From Methanosuratincolales archaeon (GTDB lineage: Archaea; Thermoproteota; Methanomethylicia; Methanomethylicales; Methanomethylicaceae): 7,573 bases of DNA. Made by a program: the position numbers and the translations under genes. Position 1 is the first letter of the stretch. Each line of letters starts with the position of its first letter. The notes under the pieces are model-generated. The model searched no databases, was not told the origin of the DNA, and saw only the letters and a list, made by a program, of their open reading frames with translations. Below, piece by piece: positions 1 through 6,273 of the stretch. Where the stretch lies: NCBI GenBank assembly GCA_937930465.1, contig CALGKV010000033.1, positions 1 through 7,573 of the forward strand. The letters are read 5' to 3'.

Positions 1-26
1 CAATGCTATGTAAATCGCAATACGCT

Positions 27-34
27 CATATACT
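27..34 (+). promoter_or_regulatory. possible TATA box for the 76-489 gene
   Basis: The AT-rich octamer CATATACT lies about 45 bases ahead of the GTG start at 76. An archaeal start site about 25 bases downstream would fall near 55-58, leaving a short leader that still contains the GGTGGGG ribosome binding site at 66-72. The match to the archaeal TATA consensus is only fair, and the region is close to the window edge, so upstream transcription cannot be excluded. Confidence 0.35.
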
Positions 35-75
35 TGTGAAGAAGTTAAGTTTAGGCTGCTGCTGTGGTGGGGTAA

Positions 76-489
76 GTGAAGCGCATTAAAATTGAAATCT
101 GTGATACCAATGGTGAACAAATCACAGTAGCCTTGAGTGGACAAATGGCCAAGGATAAGCTCCTCAAGATCCTGCAGATAATAGATAACGAAACAGCAGC
201 CCCCCCACCGGCAACAACGTCGACGGTTACAAAGACCGCCAAAGACAAGCTCCTCGATGTGATTATGTCGGACTTGAGCAAGGTTTGGTTTACGAGCAAA
301 GACCTGTCTTTGCTGTTTCAGGAGCGTTTTCATGAGCCGATAAAGCCCAGTACTATTTCTACATACTTGACACGACTTTACGGCAACGGCTATCTAGAGC
401 GAAAGGGCAACAGGGCATGTTGGCAATATAGGCTTGTATCAAACATACCTGCTGAGAAGATTGACTTGAAAATGGTTAACGAGCTGTGA
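76..489 (+). CDS. small winged-helix DNA-binding protein, thaumarchaeal/bathyarchaeal type
   Basis: A 137-residue protein of unknown specific role, probably a DNA-binding regulator in the cytoplasm. Residues 1-38 form a small charged beta/helix segment (start MKRIKIEI), 39-55 an Ala/Pro/Thr linker, and 56-121 a winged helix: a helix at 56-67, then WFTSKDLSLLF, then the probable recognition helix PSTISTYLTRLYGNGYL (91-107), and a wing ending in WQYRL. The pattern of an EPIK segment followed by S-x-ISTYL resembles proteins I recall from Thaumarchaeota and related archaea (family memory, not a search). The GTG start at 76 is supported by GGTGGGG at 66-72 and by an in-frame TAA at 73-75 that rules out any longer form. 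It ends three bases before the stop codon of the opposing gene at 493. No partner or target is evident; it could equally be a chromatin-associated or protein-binding winged helix. Confidence 0.8.
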   Translation: MKRIKIEICDTNGEQITVALSGQMAKDKLLKILQIIDNETAAPPPATTSTVTKTAKDKLLDVIMSDLSKVWFTSKDLSLLFQERFHEPIKPSTISTYLTRLYGNGYLERKGNRACWQYRLVSNIPAEKIDLKMVNEL

Positions 490-492
490 TGT

Positions 493-1122
493 TTAAGCCT
501 GTGCCGGTTGAGTTTCCTCGAGCACCATCTTCTTGATCTCTTCTGGCACGACATATGAATAGGGCCAAGTCGTTTCGTCTCTGATTATCTTCTTCTCGTC
601 GGCCAATTTCTTCAAAGTCCTTGCGATATGTTCCCTGGCTTTGTTGATTGCTGCGGCGATTGGAGTCGCGCTTTTAGTGCCAGGGTTCTCAATTAGGTAC
701 CTTATGATGGCTATTTCGGTCTGGTTCAGGGATTCCTTTCGTTCTGGTGCCTGCTGGACTGGGGTGGGACTTTGCATTGTTGTAAGCGTTGGTGTAGCCA
801 CAAGGGTAGCGTGCTGTTCCTGTAGAATATTCTGGGGCTGTAGGGGGGCTTGGGCTCTAATCGGCTCTGTTTTAATCGTTTCCTGGGTTTTCGGGATTGC
901 CGAGATACTTCCGGTCTTGGCGTATCCTGCGTCTCTGCTAGCAAAGTCCGAGATCTTGTCGTTGATCCTTTGAAGATCCAGCCTTATTCTACCGATGTCC
1001 GACTCCAAGAAGGTGATGTATTCCTCTATCCGTCTGAGCCTTTCCACTAGATCTCTCCTGAGAAGCGCGAGCTCGACCTTGAATTCATCCATATCTCTCT
1101 CGCTTCTATCTTGGAAACTCAC
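493..1122 (-). CDS. coiled-coil, linker and winged-helix protein
   Basis: A 209-residue protein with three parts. Residues 14-60 are a heptad-rich coiled coil with regular Leu/Ile and many Arg/Glu (LRRDLVERLRRIEEYI), suggesting dimerisation. Residues 65-131 are a low-complexity Thr/Pro/Gln/Ala linker. Residues 132-191 are a winged helix with a probable recognition helix AREHIARTLKKLADEKK and a wing ending SYVV. It resembles archaeal winged-helix proteins with an 'REH-AR-LKKL' helix, so DNA binding is likely, but no target is known to me. I chose GTG at 1122 because AAAGGTG sits 6 bases ahead and a good TATA box lies at 1168-1176. The open frame runs to 1206, but that extension would contain the promoter. 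ATG at 1092 (residue 11) is the main alternative. The gene is tail to tail with 76-489. It lies downstream of the HTH-CBS gene on the same strand but has its own promoter. Confidence 0.78.
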   Translation of the reverse strand: MSFQDRSERDMDEFKVELALLRRDLVERLRRIEEYITFLESDIGRIRLDLQRINDKISDFASRDAGYAKTGSISAIPKTQETIKTEPIRAQAPLQPQNILQEQHATLVATPTLTTMQSPTPVQQAPERKESLNQTEIAIIRYLIENPGTKSATPIAAAINKAREHIARTLKKLADEKKIIRDETTWPYSYVVPEEIKKMVLEETQPAQA

Positions 1123-1167
1123 TCGTGACACCTTTGTAACGCATCTTAATATCCATTTGTAATTTTG

Positions 1168-1176
1168 ATATTTTAA
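1168..1176 (-). promoter_or_regulatory. TATA box and promoter of the 493-1122 gene
   Basis: Read on the minus strand the sequence is CC-TTAAAATATC, preceded by an A-rich stretch (CCAAAAACC) that could be a BRE. A start site about 26 bases downstream falls near 1146, giving a leader of roughly 24 bases that contains the AAAGGTG ribosome binding site before GTG 1122. This geometry is the main argument against the longer frame that begins at 1206. Confidence 0.55.
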
Positions 1177-1201
1177 GGTTTTTGGTTGTGAGTGACTTAT
1201 T

Positions 1202-1277
1202 ATCACTAAAATTTATTTACCTGTGCTCTATGTATCACAATACTGTGATTTAATATCACCATAAGCTCACAATCACA
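1202..1277. promoter_or_regulatory. cluster of ATCAC(A)/TGTGAT half-sites, possible operator region
   Basis: Within 76 bases there are four plus-strand copies of ATCAC (1202-1206, 1234-1238, 1255-1259, 1272-1276) and one inverted TGTGAT (1244-1249). The copies at 1234-1239 and 1244-1249 form a perfect 6-bp inverted repeat with a 4-base centre (ATCACA-ATAC-TGTGAT). The cluster lies upstream of the TATA box of the minus-strand gene that starts at 1122, and just past (and, at 1273-1277, overlapping) the end of the HTH-CBS gene. An operator for a dimeric regulator is the natural reading; a weak terminator hairpin for the HTH-CBS gene is the alternative, since there is no clear T-run after it on the minus strand. 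Confidence 0.4.
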
Positions 1278-1836
1278 ATGAATGCTTGGCTATAAGGTCT
1301 ATTTTTGTCACGATCCCTACCATCGTTCCATGTTCACTCACTAGGACAGCCGGGCTCTTTACAGACAGCAATCGCGCCACCTCGTCAAGGTCGGTATCAA
1401 TGCTCACAATAGGAAAACATTCTTCTACAAACTTCTCGACCTTTTGTTTAAACAGGTCTTTTATTGCGCCCTTTGCGACTTCCTTAAGGATCGTCTCCTC
1501 CCGCAGGCTTCCCACGATCTTCTCGTCATCTACCACGGGCAGCTGAGAAATCCCGTTTTTCCACATTAACTCTATTGCTTTTTCGAGGGACTCTTCTATT
1601 CCGACAGTTATGATGGGAGAATGCATCACGTCTTTTATTTTGGCTTTCTTAATCTCACCGGTATTTAGTGCTGCAAGGATCTTACGCAAAGTCGATATTC
1701 GAGGGTCTATTGACCCCGCCTCGATCCTGGCAATCAGGGCCTGGCTTACGCCCGCCTTCTTCGCCAGCTGTTCTTGCGTGAGCCCCGCCTTCTTTCTCAT
1801 TGCCCTTAACTCGTGCGGCGTGGGCAAAGAGACCAT
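1273..1836 (-). CDS. HTH (Xre family) transcription regulator with two CBS domains
   Basis: A 187-residue cytoplasmic regulator. Residues 6-58 form an Xre/lambda-repressor-like HTH (RKKAGLTQEQLAKKAGVSQ, then ALIARIEAGSIDPRISTL). CBS domain 1 spans about 67-120 (IKDVMHSPIITV to DEKIVGSLREETIL). CBS domain 2 runs from about 129 to the end (FVEECFPIVSIDTDL to GIVTKIDLIAK). Paired CBS domains usually bind adenine nucleotides or related ligands (AMP, ATP, SAM), so this is a plausible ligand-responsive regulator; HTH-plus-CBS proteins are common in archaea. ATG 1836 is chosen because AGAGAGGTT lies 5-6 bases ahead and the HTH begins right after it. The open frame runs back to 1914, but that extension would overlap hypF and cross the divergent control region. 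The start faces hypF across a 45-bp gap holding a perfect palindrome, which suggests self-control and control of hypF. Ligand and target are not visible in the sequence. Confidence 0.9.
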   Translation of the reverse strand: MVSLPTPHELRAMRKKAGLTQEQLAKKAGVSQALIARIEAGSIDPRISTLRKILAALNTGEIKKAKIKDVMHSPIITVGIEESLEKAIELMWKNGISQLPVVDDEKIVGSLREETILKEVAKGAIKDLFKQKVEKFVEECFPIVSIDTDLDEVARLLSVKSPAVLVSEHGTMVGIVTKIDLIAKHSL

Positions 1837-1859
1837 ATAAGAACCTCTCTTGATAATAT

Positions 1860-1878
1860 CTAAATAATGATTATTTAG
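1860..1878. promoter_or_regulatory. perfect 19-bp palindrome in the divergent HTH-CBS/hypF control region
   Basis: The sequence CTAAATAATGATTATTTAG is a perfect inverted repeat with 9-bp arms around one central G. It fills much of the space between the start of the HTH-CBS gene (1836, minus) and the start of hypF (1882 or slightly later, plus). Each arm (CTAAATAAT on its own strand) is also TATA-like and lies about 25-35 bases from the expected start on its side, so the palindrome may be two overlapping core promoters, an operator for the HTH-CBS dimer, or both. Confidence 0.65.
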
Positions 1879-1881
1879 TTT

Positions 1882-2115
1882 ATGGTGCAGCCTATGGGAA
1901 TGCGGCGTGCTCACCTTTACATACGTGGGCTAGTCCAGGGCGTCGGGTTCAGACCCTACGTCTTTGCCCTGGCAACCTCAAGAGGTCTCCGCGGCTTTGT
2001 CTCGAATTTGGCAGATGCTGGCGTTGAAGTGGTCGTTGAGGGCGAGGAAAGCGCTCTCAGGGAATTTGTTGAAGAACTTCCGAAAAAGAAGCCCTCTGTT
2101 TCGAGCATAGATTAG
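1882..2115 (+). CDS. hypF: HypF, N-terminal acylphosphatase domain, ending at an in-frame TAG
   Basis: The first 77 codons of hypF. HypF makes the carbamoyl group that becomes the cyanide ligand of [NiFe] hydrogenases; its N-terminal acylphosphatase domain cleaves carbamoyl phosphate. Here the domain has the signature GLVQGVGFRPY with the catalytic Arg at residue 24 and the matching Asn at 42 (GFVSNLADAG), so it looks functional. The frame stops at TAG 2113-2115 directly after SSID, then continues without a frame change into the rest of HypF (2122-4212). Joined, the protein would be 776 residues, normal for HypF. ATG 1882 is the outermost start. ATG 1894 (with GGTG at 1884-1887 ahead) or ATG 1900 (MRRAHLYI) are equally possible and better spaced from a TATA element at 1860-1868. 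If the TAG ends translation, this is a free 70-77-residue acylphosphatase. Confidence 0.85.
   Translation: MVQPMGMRRAHLYIRGLVQGVGFRPYVFALATSRGLRGFVSNLADAGVEVVVEGEESALREFVEELPKKKPSVSSID
2113..2115 (+). other. hypF: in-frame TAG codon inside hypF
   Basis: A single amber codon separates two parts of HypF that are in the same frame (…SSID-TAG-VEVSWEEP…). It lies in the linker between the acylphosphatase domain and the zinc-finger region, where HypF proteins commonly have an 'ID-E-VEV' type stretch, so a GAG-to-TAG change explains it with one base. The next possible start is GTG 2122, six bases downstream, with the SD-like AGGTTGAG at 2114-2121 touching it. Readings: sense TAG (pyrrolysine), readthrough, restart, nonsense mutation, or sequence error. 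Confidence 0.9.
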
Positions 2116-2121
2116 GTTGAG

Positions 2122-4212
2122 GTGAGTTGGGAGGAGCCAAGCCAGGCATTTTCCAGCTTTACAATCTCGAAGAGCCAGGAAAGGCGGATGTCTGTGAGAT
2201 CTGTGATACCTGTAGATCTGGGTATTTGTGATTTATGTGTCACAGAAATCACTGGAGAAGGCCGGTACAGCAACTACCCTTTCACTTCGTGCGCTCAGTG
2301 TGGTCCGCGCTTCACAATGATTCGCAGGCTTCCTTATGACCGTGTGAACACGTCGATGGATTCGTTCCCTTTCTGCCATGAGTGCCTGCGTGAATACCTT
2401 GATCCGAAAGATCGGAGGTATGATGCACAGGGGTTCGCTTGCCCGCGCTGCGGTCCCAAATTGACGCTTCTTGATAATTCTGGGGAAGTTGTTAATTCCG
2501 AGGATCCGATAGGCTTGTCAGCAGAGCTACTCATAGAAGGCTCGATTGTCGCTATCAAGGGGATCGGCGGCTTCCATTTAGCCGTAAATGCTCTCGACGA
2601 ATTTGCTGTAGCCGAGCTAAGGAGGAGGAGACGCCGCCCCAACCAGCCATTCGCAATAATGTCCCCTTCAATCGAAGAAATAAGTGACTTTGCAGAAGTT
2701 AACGAGGATGAGGCTCAGCTGCTCTCCTCCCCCGCCCGTCCGATTGTCGTCCTAAAAAAGTCCGATAGCTATAATCTAGCGGACTCTGTCGCCCCGGGTC
2801 TTAATTCGGTCGGTGTTATGCTGCCTTACACCGGCATACATCTCCTTCTTTTACACGCCTTCCGCAGGGAAGCCTTGGTGATGACTTCAGCAAATTATCC
2901 CGGGAAGCCCATGATGATCGAAGAAAGCTCCGCACTCAGTGAACTGAAAGGCATTGCAGACTACTACCTCGTCCACAATAGGGAAATCGTAAACCGTTGT
3001 GACGACTCTGTGATTAAATCCATTGGGGGCGGTAGGGTTTTTCTGAGAAAGTCTAGGGGTTACTCCCCTTCCTATTTGAGAACCGGGTGGTCGGTGGGAA
3101 ACAAGTATATACTCGGTGTAGGAGGCGAGCTGAATAACAACGCTTCCCTTTTTGTAAAAGATCAAATAATTACGACACAGCATATAGGAGATGTTGACGA
3201 ACTCGAAACTTTAGATTTTATGAAACATTCAATTCAATTTATCGAGAAAACGTATGATCTTAAAAAACCAAACATGATTGCTTGCGATTTGAATCCAGCT
3301 TTTTTGACAGGGAGGTATGCAGAGGAGCTTTCTGCCGAGTTGGGGTCACTTCTGGTCCGAGTTCAGCATCATCACGCACACGCTGCTGCATTGATGGCTG
3401 AGAATTCGATGGGCTTGGATGAGAAGATTATTTCAATAGTTATAGACGGCTCTGGATACGGGCTCGATGGAAATTCTTGGGGTGGCGAGATATTTGTTGC
3501 TGGATATTCTGATTTCAAGCGGGTCGCTCACCTCGCCCCCCAACCACTGCCAGGGGGAGATGTATGTGCCTATTACCCTGCCAGAATGCTAGCCTCGATT
3601 CTGAGCTCTACAACGTCCGATTCAGATATCGAAAGGCTATTAGAAAAAAATGCCTCTAAATATTTTAAACATGGGATTGATGAATTAAAGTTAGTTCTTA
3701 AACAGAGTAAAGAACCACGAACATTAAAGACGACAAGTTTGGGCAGACTCTTGGACGCTCTTGCTGTTGCGTTAGACGTTTGCTGGCTGAGAACATACGA
3801 GGGGGAGCCCCCTGTGCGCTTAGAGTCCCTGGCTCTCCATGGCGGACCAAGCGAAATTAAGCTTGAACTTGAATACAGAAGAGAAAACGATATGTATGTA
3901 TTTGATACTTCTGCATTTGTAACTGAAGTCTTTGACCTTAGAAAGAAATTCGAAAAAAAAGACATCGCTTTTGCAATACATAAAAGCATAGGACAGTCTC
4001 TTGCAGAGGTTGCGTGCCTGCTGGCCGATGAGCTCGGCATTGAGACAATCGGTTTAACCGGAGGGTCGGCCGTAAATACTTTAATCTACCGTTACATAAA
4101 AGAAAAAGTTACTAATAATAACAAAAAGTTCATCGTCCATAATAATTATCCCTGCGGGGACGGGTGCGTCTCATTGGGGCAATGCGTGGTTGCTTCTTCA
4201 CGAATTTTGTGA
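2122..4212 (+). CDS. hypF: carbamoyltransferase HypF, main part (zinc fingers, YrdC-like and Kae1-like domains)
   Basis: The remaining 696 residues of HypF, which with HypE builds the cyanide ligand of [NiFe] hydrogenase in the cytoplasm. In joined 776-residue numbering: two zinc-finger units with CxxC pairs at 116/119 and 137/140, then 165/168 and 187/190; a YrdC-like domain at about 210-385 (KGIGGFHLAVNA, RPNQPFAIM, VMTSANYPGKP, NRCDDSV); and a Kae1-like carbamoyltransferase domain to the end, with HHHAH at 496-500, DGSGYG at 522-527, PLPGGD, TYEGEPP, and GDGCVSLGQ near the C-terminus. All major catalytic motifs are intact, arguing against an old pseudogene. Small oddities: YDAQGFAC where I expect FHAQP-type sequence, and a Cys in the final DG-SLGQ motif. 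Taken alone it would start at GTG 2122; truncated HypF lacking the acylphosphatase domain is known in some bacteria. No hypC, D or E is adjacent. Confidence 0.92.
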   Translation: MSWEEPSQAFSSFTISKSQERRMSVRSVIPVDLGICDLCVTEITGEGRYSNYPFTSCAQCGPRFTMIRRLPYDRVNTSMDSFPFCHECLREYLDPKDRRYDAQGFACPRCGPKLTLLDNSGEVVNSEDPIGLSAELLIEGSIVAIKGIGGFHLAVNALDEFAVAELRRRRRRPNQPFAIMSPSIEEISDFAEVNEDEAQLLSSPARPIVVLKKSDSYNLADSVAPGLNSVGVMLPYTGIHLLLLHAFRREALVMTSANYPGKPMMIEESSALSELKGIADYYLVHNREIVNRCDDSVIKSIGGGRVFLRKSRGYSPSYLRTGWSVGNKYILGVGGELNNNASLFVKDQIITTQHIGDVDELETLDFMKHSIQFIEKTYDLKKPNMIACDLNPAFLTGRYAEELSAELGSLLVRVQHHHAHAAALMAENSMGLDEKIISIVIDGSGYGLDGNSWGGEIFVAGYSDFKRVAHLAPQPLPGGDVCAYYPARMLASILSSTTSDSDIERLLEKNASKYFKHGIDELKLVLKQSKEPRTLKTTSLGRLLDALAVALDVCWLRTYEGEPPVRLESLALHGGPSEIKLELEYRRENDMYVFDTSAFVTEVFDLRKKFEKKDIAFAIHKSIGQSLAEVACLLADELGIETIGLTGGSAVNTLIYRYIKEKVTNNNKKFIVHNNYPCGDGCVSLGQCVVASSRIL

Positions 4213-4232
4213 TTAATGTCACGAATCACAAA
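4206..4232. terminator. inverted repeat over the hypF stop codon
   Basis: TTTGTGATT (4206-4214) and AATCACAAA (4224-4232) are perfect 9-bp arms around a 9-base loop, with the hypF TGA at 4210-4212 in the left arm. As RNA it would be a stem-loop at the very end of the message. No T-run follows, so a classic terminator is doubtful. The arm shares the half-site AATCACAA with the repeat cluster at 1202-1277, so a protein-binding site is the alternative. Confidence 0.4.
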
Positions 4233-4457
4233 CCTGTATATGCCAAAGGTTTCGTCGCCAGACCTCCTCTAAATCTCCCGACAAGATCCTCCATGGGGAA
4301 CATACAAATATCATCAAAAAACATCATTGCAATTCATGGTAAACCCATGGCGTATCTTACTTATCATGAGTTGATGATGATCCTATGAAAAACCTTCATT
4401 TACGATGAACAACGTGATTCAGTTTGTCTATTGTGACTGGTTGGTAGGGTATGTGAT
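4213..4457. other. non-coding gap between the converging hypF and DUF2070 genes
   Basis: I find no convincing gene in these 245 bases. The short open frames lack family features and usable ribosome binding sites. It contains CCATGGG (4291-4297) with CCCATGG (4344-4350), and ATCATCAA (4310-4317) with TTGATGAT (4371-4378), two interleaved inverted repeats. An SD-like AGAGGAGGT lies on the minus strand at 4262-4270 with no start codon at a proper distance. It probably serves as a 3' end region for both flanking genes. Confidence 0.5.
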
Positions 4458-6242
4458 TTAGAGCAGCAAAAAAAGTATGGTTGCGCATATGATTGGGATT
4501 CCAAGCAACCAAACTAGCCCTCGCTTTGCGACATATATCGACTCTTCAGTGATTGACCAGAGTATCCTTAATCCTTCCTGGCCGAGTAAGCTCACGTCCT
4601 GTACAATGTGTTTAGAAAATTCGACTCTACACTTCGAGATTTTCGACTCCGCCTCTATTACCGTCTGTATGATCTTTTCGACCAGGATCTTCTCCGGAAC
4701 GACCTTGCCCAGGACATGGTACCCCTGACCCCCTGCAGTCCCGGTCACTACGTGCGTATCTGTGGTCGCAACCTCGGATATCTCATAACCAAGTTTAGAG
4801 ATCTCTTCTTTGATCCTCTCCCTCAGACCGCGGAGTAGGTTATTCCCGTCGAGCGAGACAAATGCTGCCTTGATGCCGTTGACCCGAGTTACCAGCACCA
4901 TCACTCCGCCCTCCCCAATCCCGTCCCTCCTGGAGAACCCATCGAGCCTATGCTGCGAAAAACCTGCGAACAAATCTCCTGTTTCTGCGGTCGCTTTCTC
5001 AAGAGCCTCCTCTAACGCTACAAGGAGATCTTCCTCGTCCTGTTTTTCGAACGCCTCGTATGTATCATCCATCGAATTATGGGCATCCACTATAACACCA
5101 TCAGAATACCCGTATTTGCTCAATTTTTCAATGCAAATCTCATGCACATGCCTTGGCAGATCTTCTGTGGGGATAGGCGACCTGGTTATCACAACCAGGG
5201 GTGTTTTGCCAAAAATCTGGACACTGACTGTGACCCTTCCCACTTTACTGCTAGTTGGCTTTGATGCATTGGCAATGCCCTCTGAGTAATTCGTTTCAAG
5301 CACTGCACTGATGATCCTTTTACAGTCTTCACCTAGGACTGGGTCATCTTCATGAGTTGTAGGGGTGTGGAATATTATGGGGACTATCCCGGAGTCTGAC
5401 AGGATTTCAGAAAGGGAAGTCGGCAGGGCTGCGCCTCCAAGGTTTCTGAAAGGACCGGGGTGAACGAGGGGTGCAACTACCAAGCACCTTCCATATTCGT
5501 TTCTGAAACTTAGAGTCCTCACCTCGACATCCTTTTTTACGGAGATCTTCTTCAAGTCATTTTCAAGAAACTCGCTTTCGTCAAGGATGAGTGATGCAAT
5601 AAGAGACCTGAATAGCGAGAGGCTTCCCACACCAAGGATCTTTTTTCCAACTCCTTCTATTTTCGAATAATAGAGTTTTGCTGTCAGAATTGACACAATG
5701 CTAGTCGCCCCAAACATAATGAAACCTTCTGCATAAACGCTCCTTCCAAAAAGGTAGAGCACTATTGAGTGCAAAGATACTGTTGACGCTGGCTGCAATA
5801 GGCTCTTAAAATCTTCTCCAAATGCTCCGGCCCTTGAAACTGTTTCGAGGACAATGCATTCGTAAACGACTACGACTCCGCATGATAGAAAATAGATTCT
5901 TTCAAGTATCGCGCCTTCGCCAAAAATATTGGCGAAAAGCCCGCCTATCAATACGCCCATCCCGACAAAAATGATTCCGAACAGCATCAGTCCAAGGGCC
6001 CTCCTTGCCGTCAAAAAATCGTCCTTCTTTCCTACTACATGCCCGCAGATAATGCCGGATAACCCAAGCGAGATTGCCCCATCAGTCAAACCAATGATCA
6101 AACCTTCCAAACCAAATGCTAGCCAGTATGAAATTGAGGAAAAAAATATTCCTGCGAGAACGATTTGGATCGCTAGTGTTGCCCTGCCGGGCAAACTAAA
6201 AAAAGACCTGTACTTCTTCATCAACTGAGAAGTAAAGTCCAA
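4458..6242 (-). CDS. DUF2070 family archaeal membrane protein
   Basis: A 594-residue protein of the archaeal DUF2070 family, function unknown. About six or seven hydrophobic segments fill residues 24-190, a large soluble domain spans about 200-570, and a last membrane segment closes the protein (576-594, ending FLLL). The soluble part has conserved-looking polar motifs: HPGPF (261-265), HTPTTHEDD (292-300), DAHN (386-389), GEGG (443-446) and DTH (495-497). His/Asp/Glu clusters of this kind often hold metal or catalyse hydrolysis, so I infer a membrane-tethered enzyme, without direct proof. I chose TTG at 6242 because GAGATGA (one mismatch to GAGGTGA) lies 7 bases ahead. ATG 6221 (residue 8) is possible but has no ribosome binding site. 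The gene diverges from the nuclease at 6327 with overlapping promoters and converges on hypF. Confidence 0.85.
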   Translation of the reverse strand: MDFTSQLMKKYRSFFSLPGRATLAIQIVLAGIFFSSISYWLAFGLEGLIIGLTDGAISLGLSGIICGHVVGKKDDFLTARRALGLMLFGIIFVGMGVLIGGLFANIFGEGAILERIYFLSCGVVVVYECIVLETVSRAGAFGEDFKSLLQPASTVSLHSIVLYLFGRSVYAEGFIMFGATSIVSILTAKLYYSKIEGVGKKILGVGSLSLFRSLIASLILDESEFLENDLKKISVKKDVEVRTLSFRNEYGRCLVVAPLVHPGPFRNLGGAALPTSLSEILSDSGIVPIIFHTPTTHEDDPVLGEDCKRIISAVLETNYSEGIANASKPTSSKVGRVTVSVQIFGKTPLVVITRSPIPTEDLPRHVHEICIEKLSKYGYSDGVIVDAHNSMDDTYEAFEKQDEEDLLVALEEALEKATAETGDLFAGFSQHRLDGFSRRDGIGEGGVMVLVTRVNGIKAAFVSLDGNNLLRGLRERIKEEISKLGYEISEVATTDTHVVTGTAGGQGYHVLGKVVPEKILVEKIIQTVIEAESKISKCRVEFSKHIVQDVSLLGQEGLRILWSITEESIYVAKRGLVWLLGIPIICATILFLLL

Positions 6243-6273
6243 TTGGTTGTCATCTCATTGATAACTTGCTATT

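Noticed and set aside
641..973. 110-codon open frame on the plus strand
   Set aside because: Antisense shadow of the coiled-coil winged-helix gene, with no ribosome binding site or family resemblance.
1093..1206. Longer N-terminus of the 493-1122 gene, up to 1206
   Set aside because: The extension between 1123 and 1206 contains the TATA box, has no ribosome binding site at its ATG, and adds residues without family character. GTG 1122 has AAAGGTG well placed.
1837..1914. Longer N-terminus of the HTH-CBS protein, up to 1914
   Set aside because: It would overlap hypF and span the divergent promoter and palindrome. The family starts just before the HTH, and ATG 1836 has a good ribosome binding site.
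3573..4040. 155-codon open frame on the minus strand within hypF
   Set aside because: Antisense shadow of conserved hypF sequence; no start signals and no family features.
4262..4270. Strong SD-like AGAGGAGGT on the minus strand
   Set aside because: No start codon follows within a usable distance and the next frame closes after a few codons.
4164..4388. 74-codon open frame past the hypF end, including a 31-codon frame from ATG 4293
   Set aside because: The first part overlaps hypF in another frame, no ribosome binding site precedes ATG 4293, and the product shows no recognisable features.
4370..4440. C/D box guide RNA suggested by ATGATGA
   Set aside because: No CTGA box D follows at the expected distance on this strand, so the box pair is incomplete.
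4810..5289. 159-codon open frame on the plus strand
   Set aside because: Antisense to the DUF2070 gene; Ser/Pro-rich composition typical of a shadow frame.
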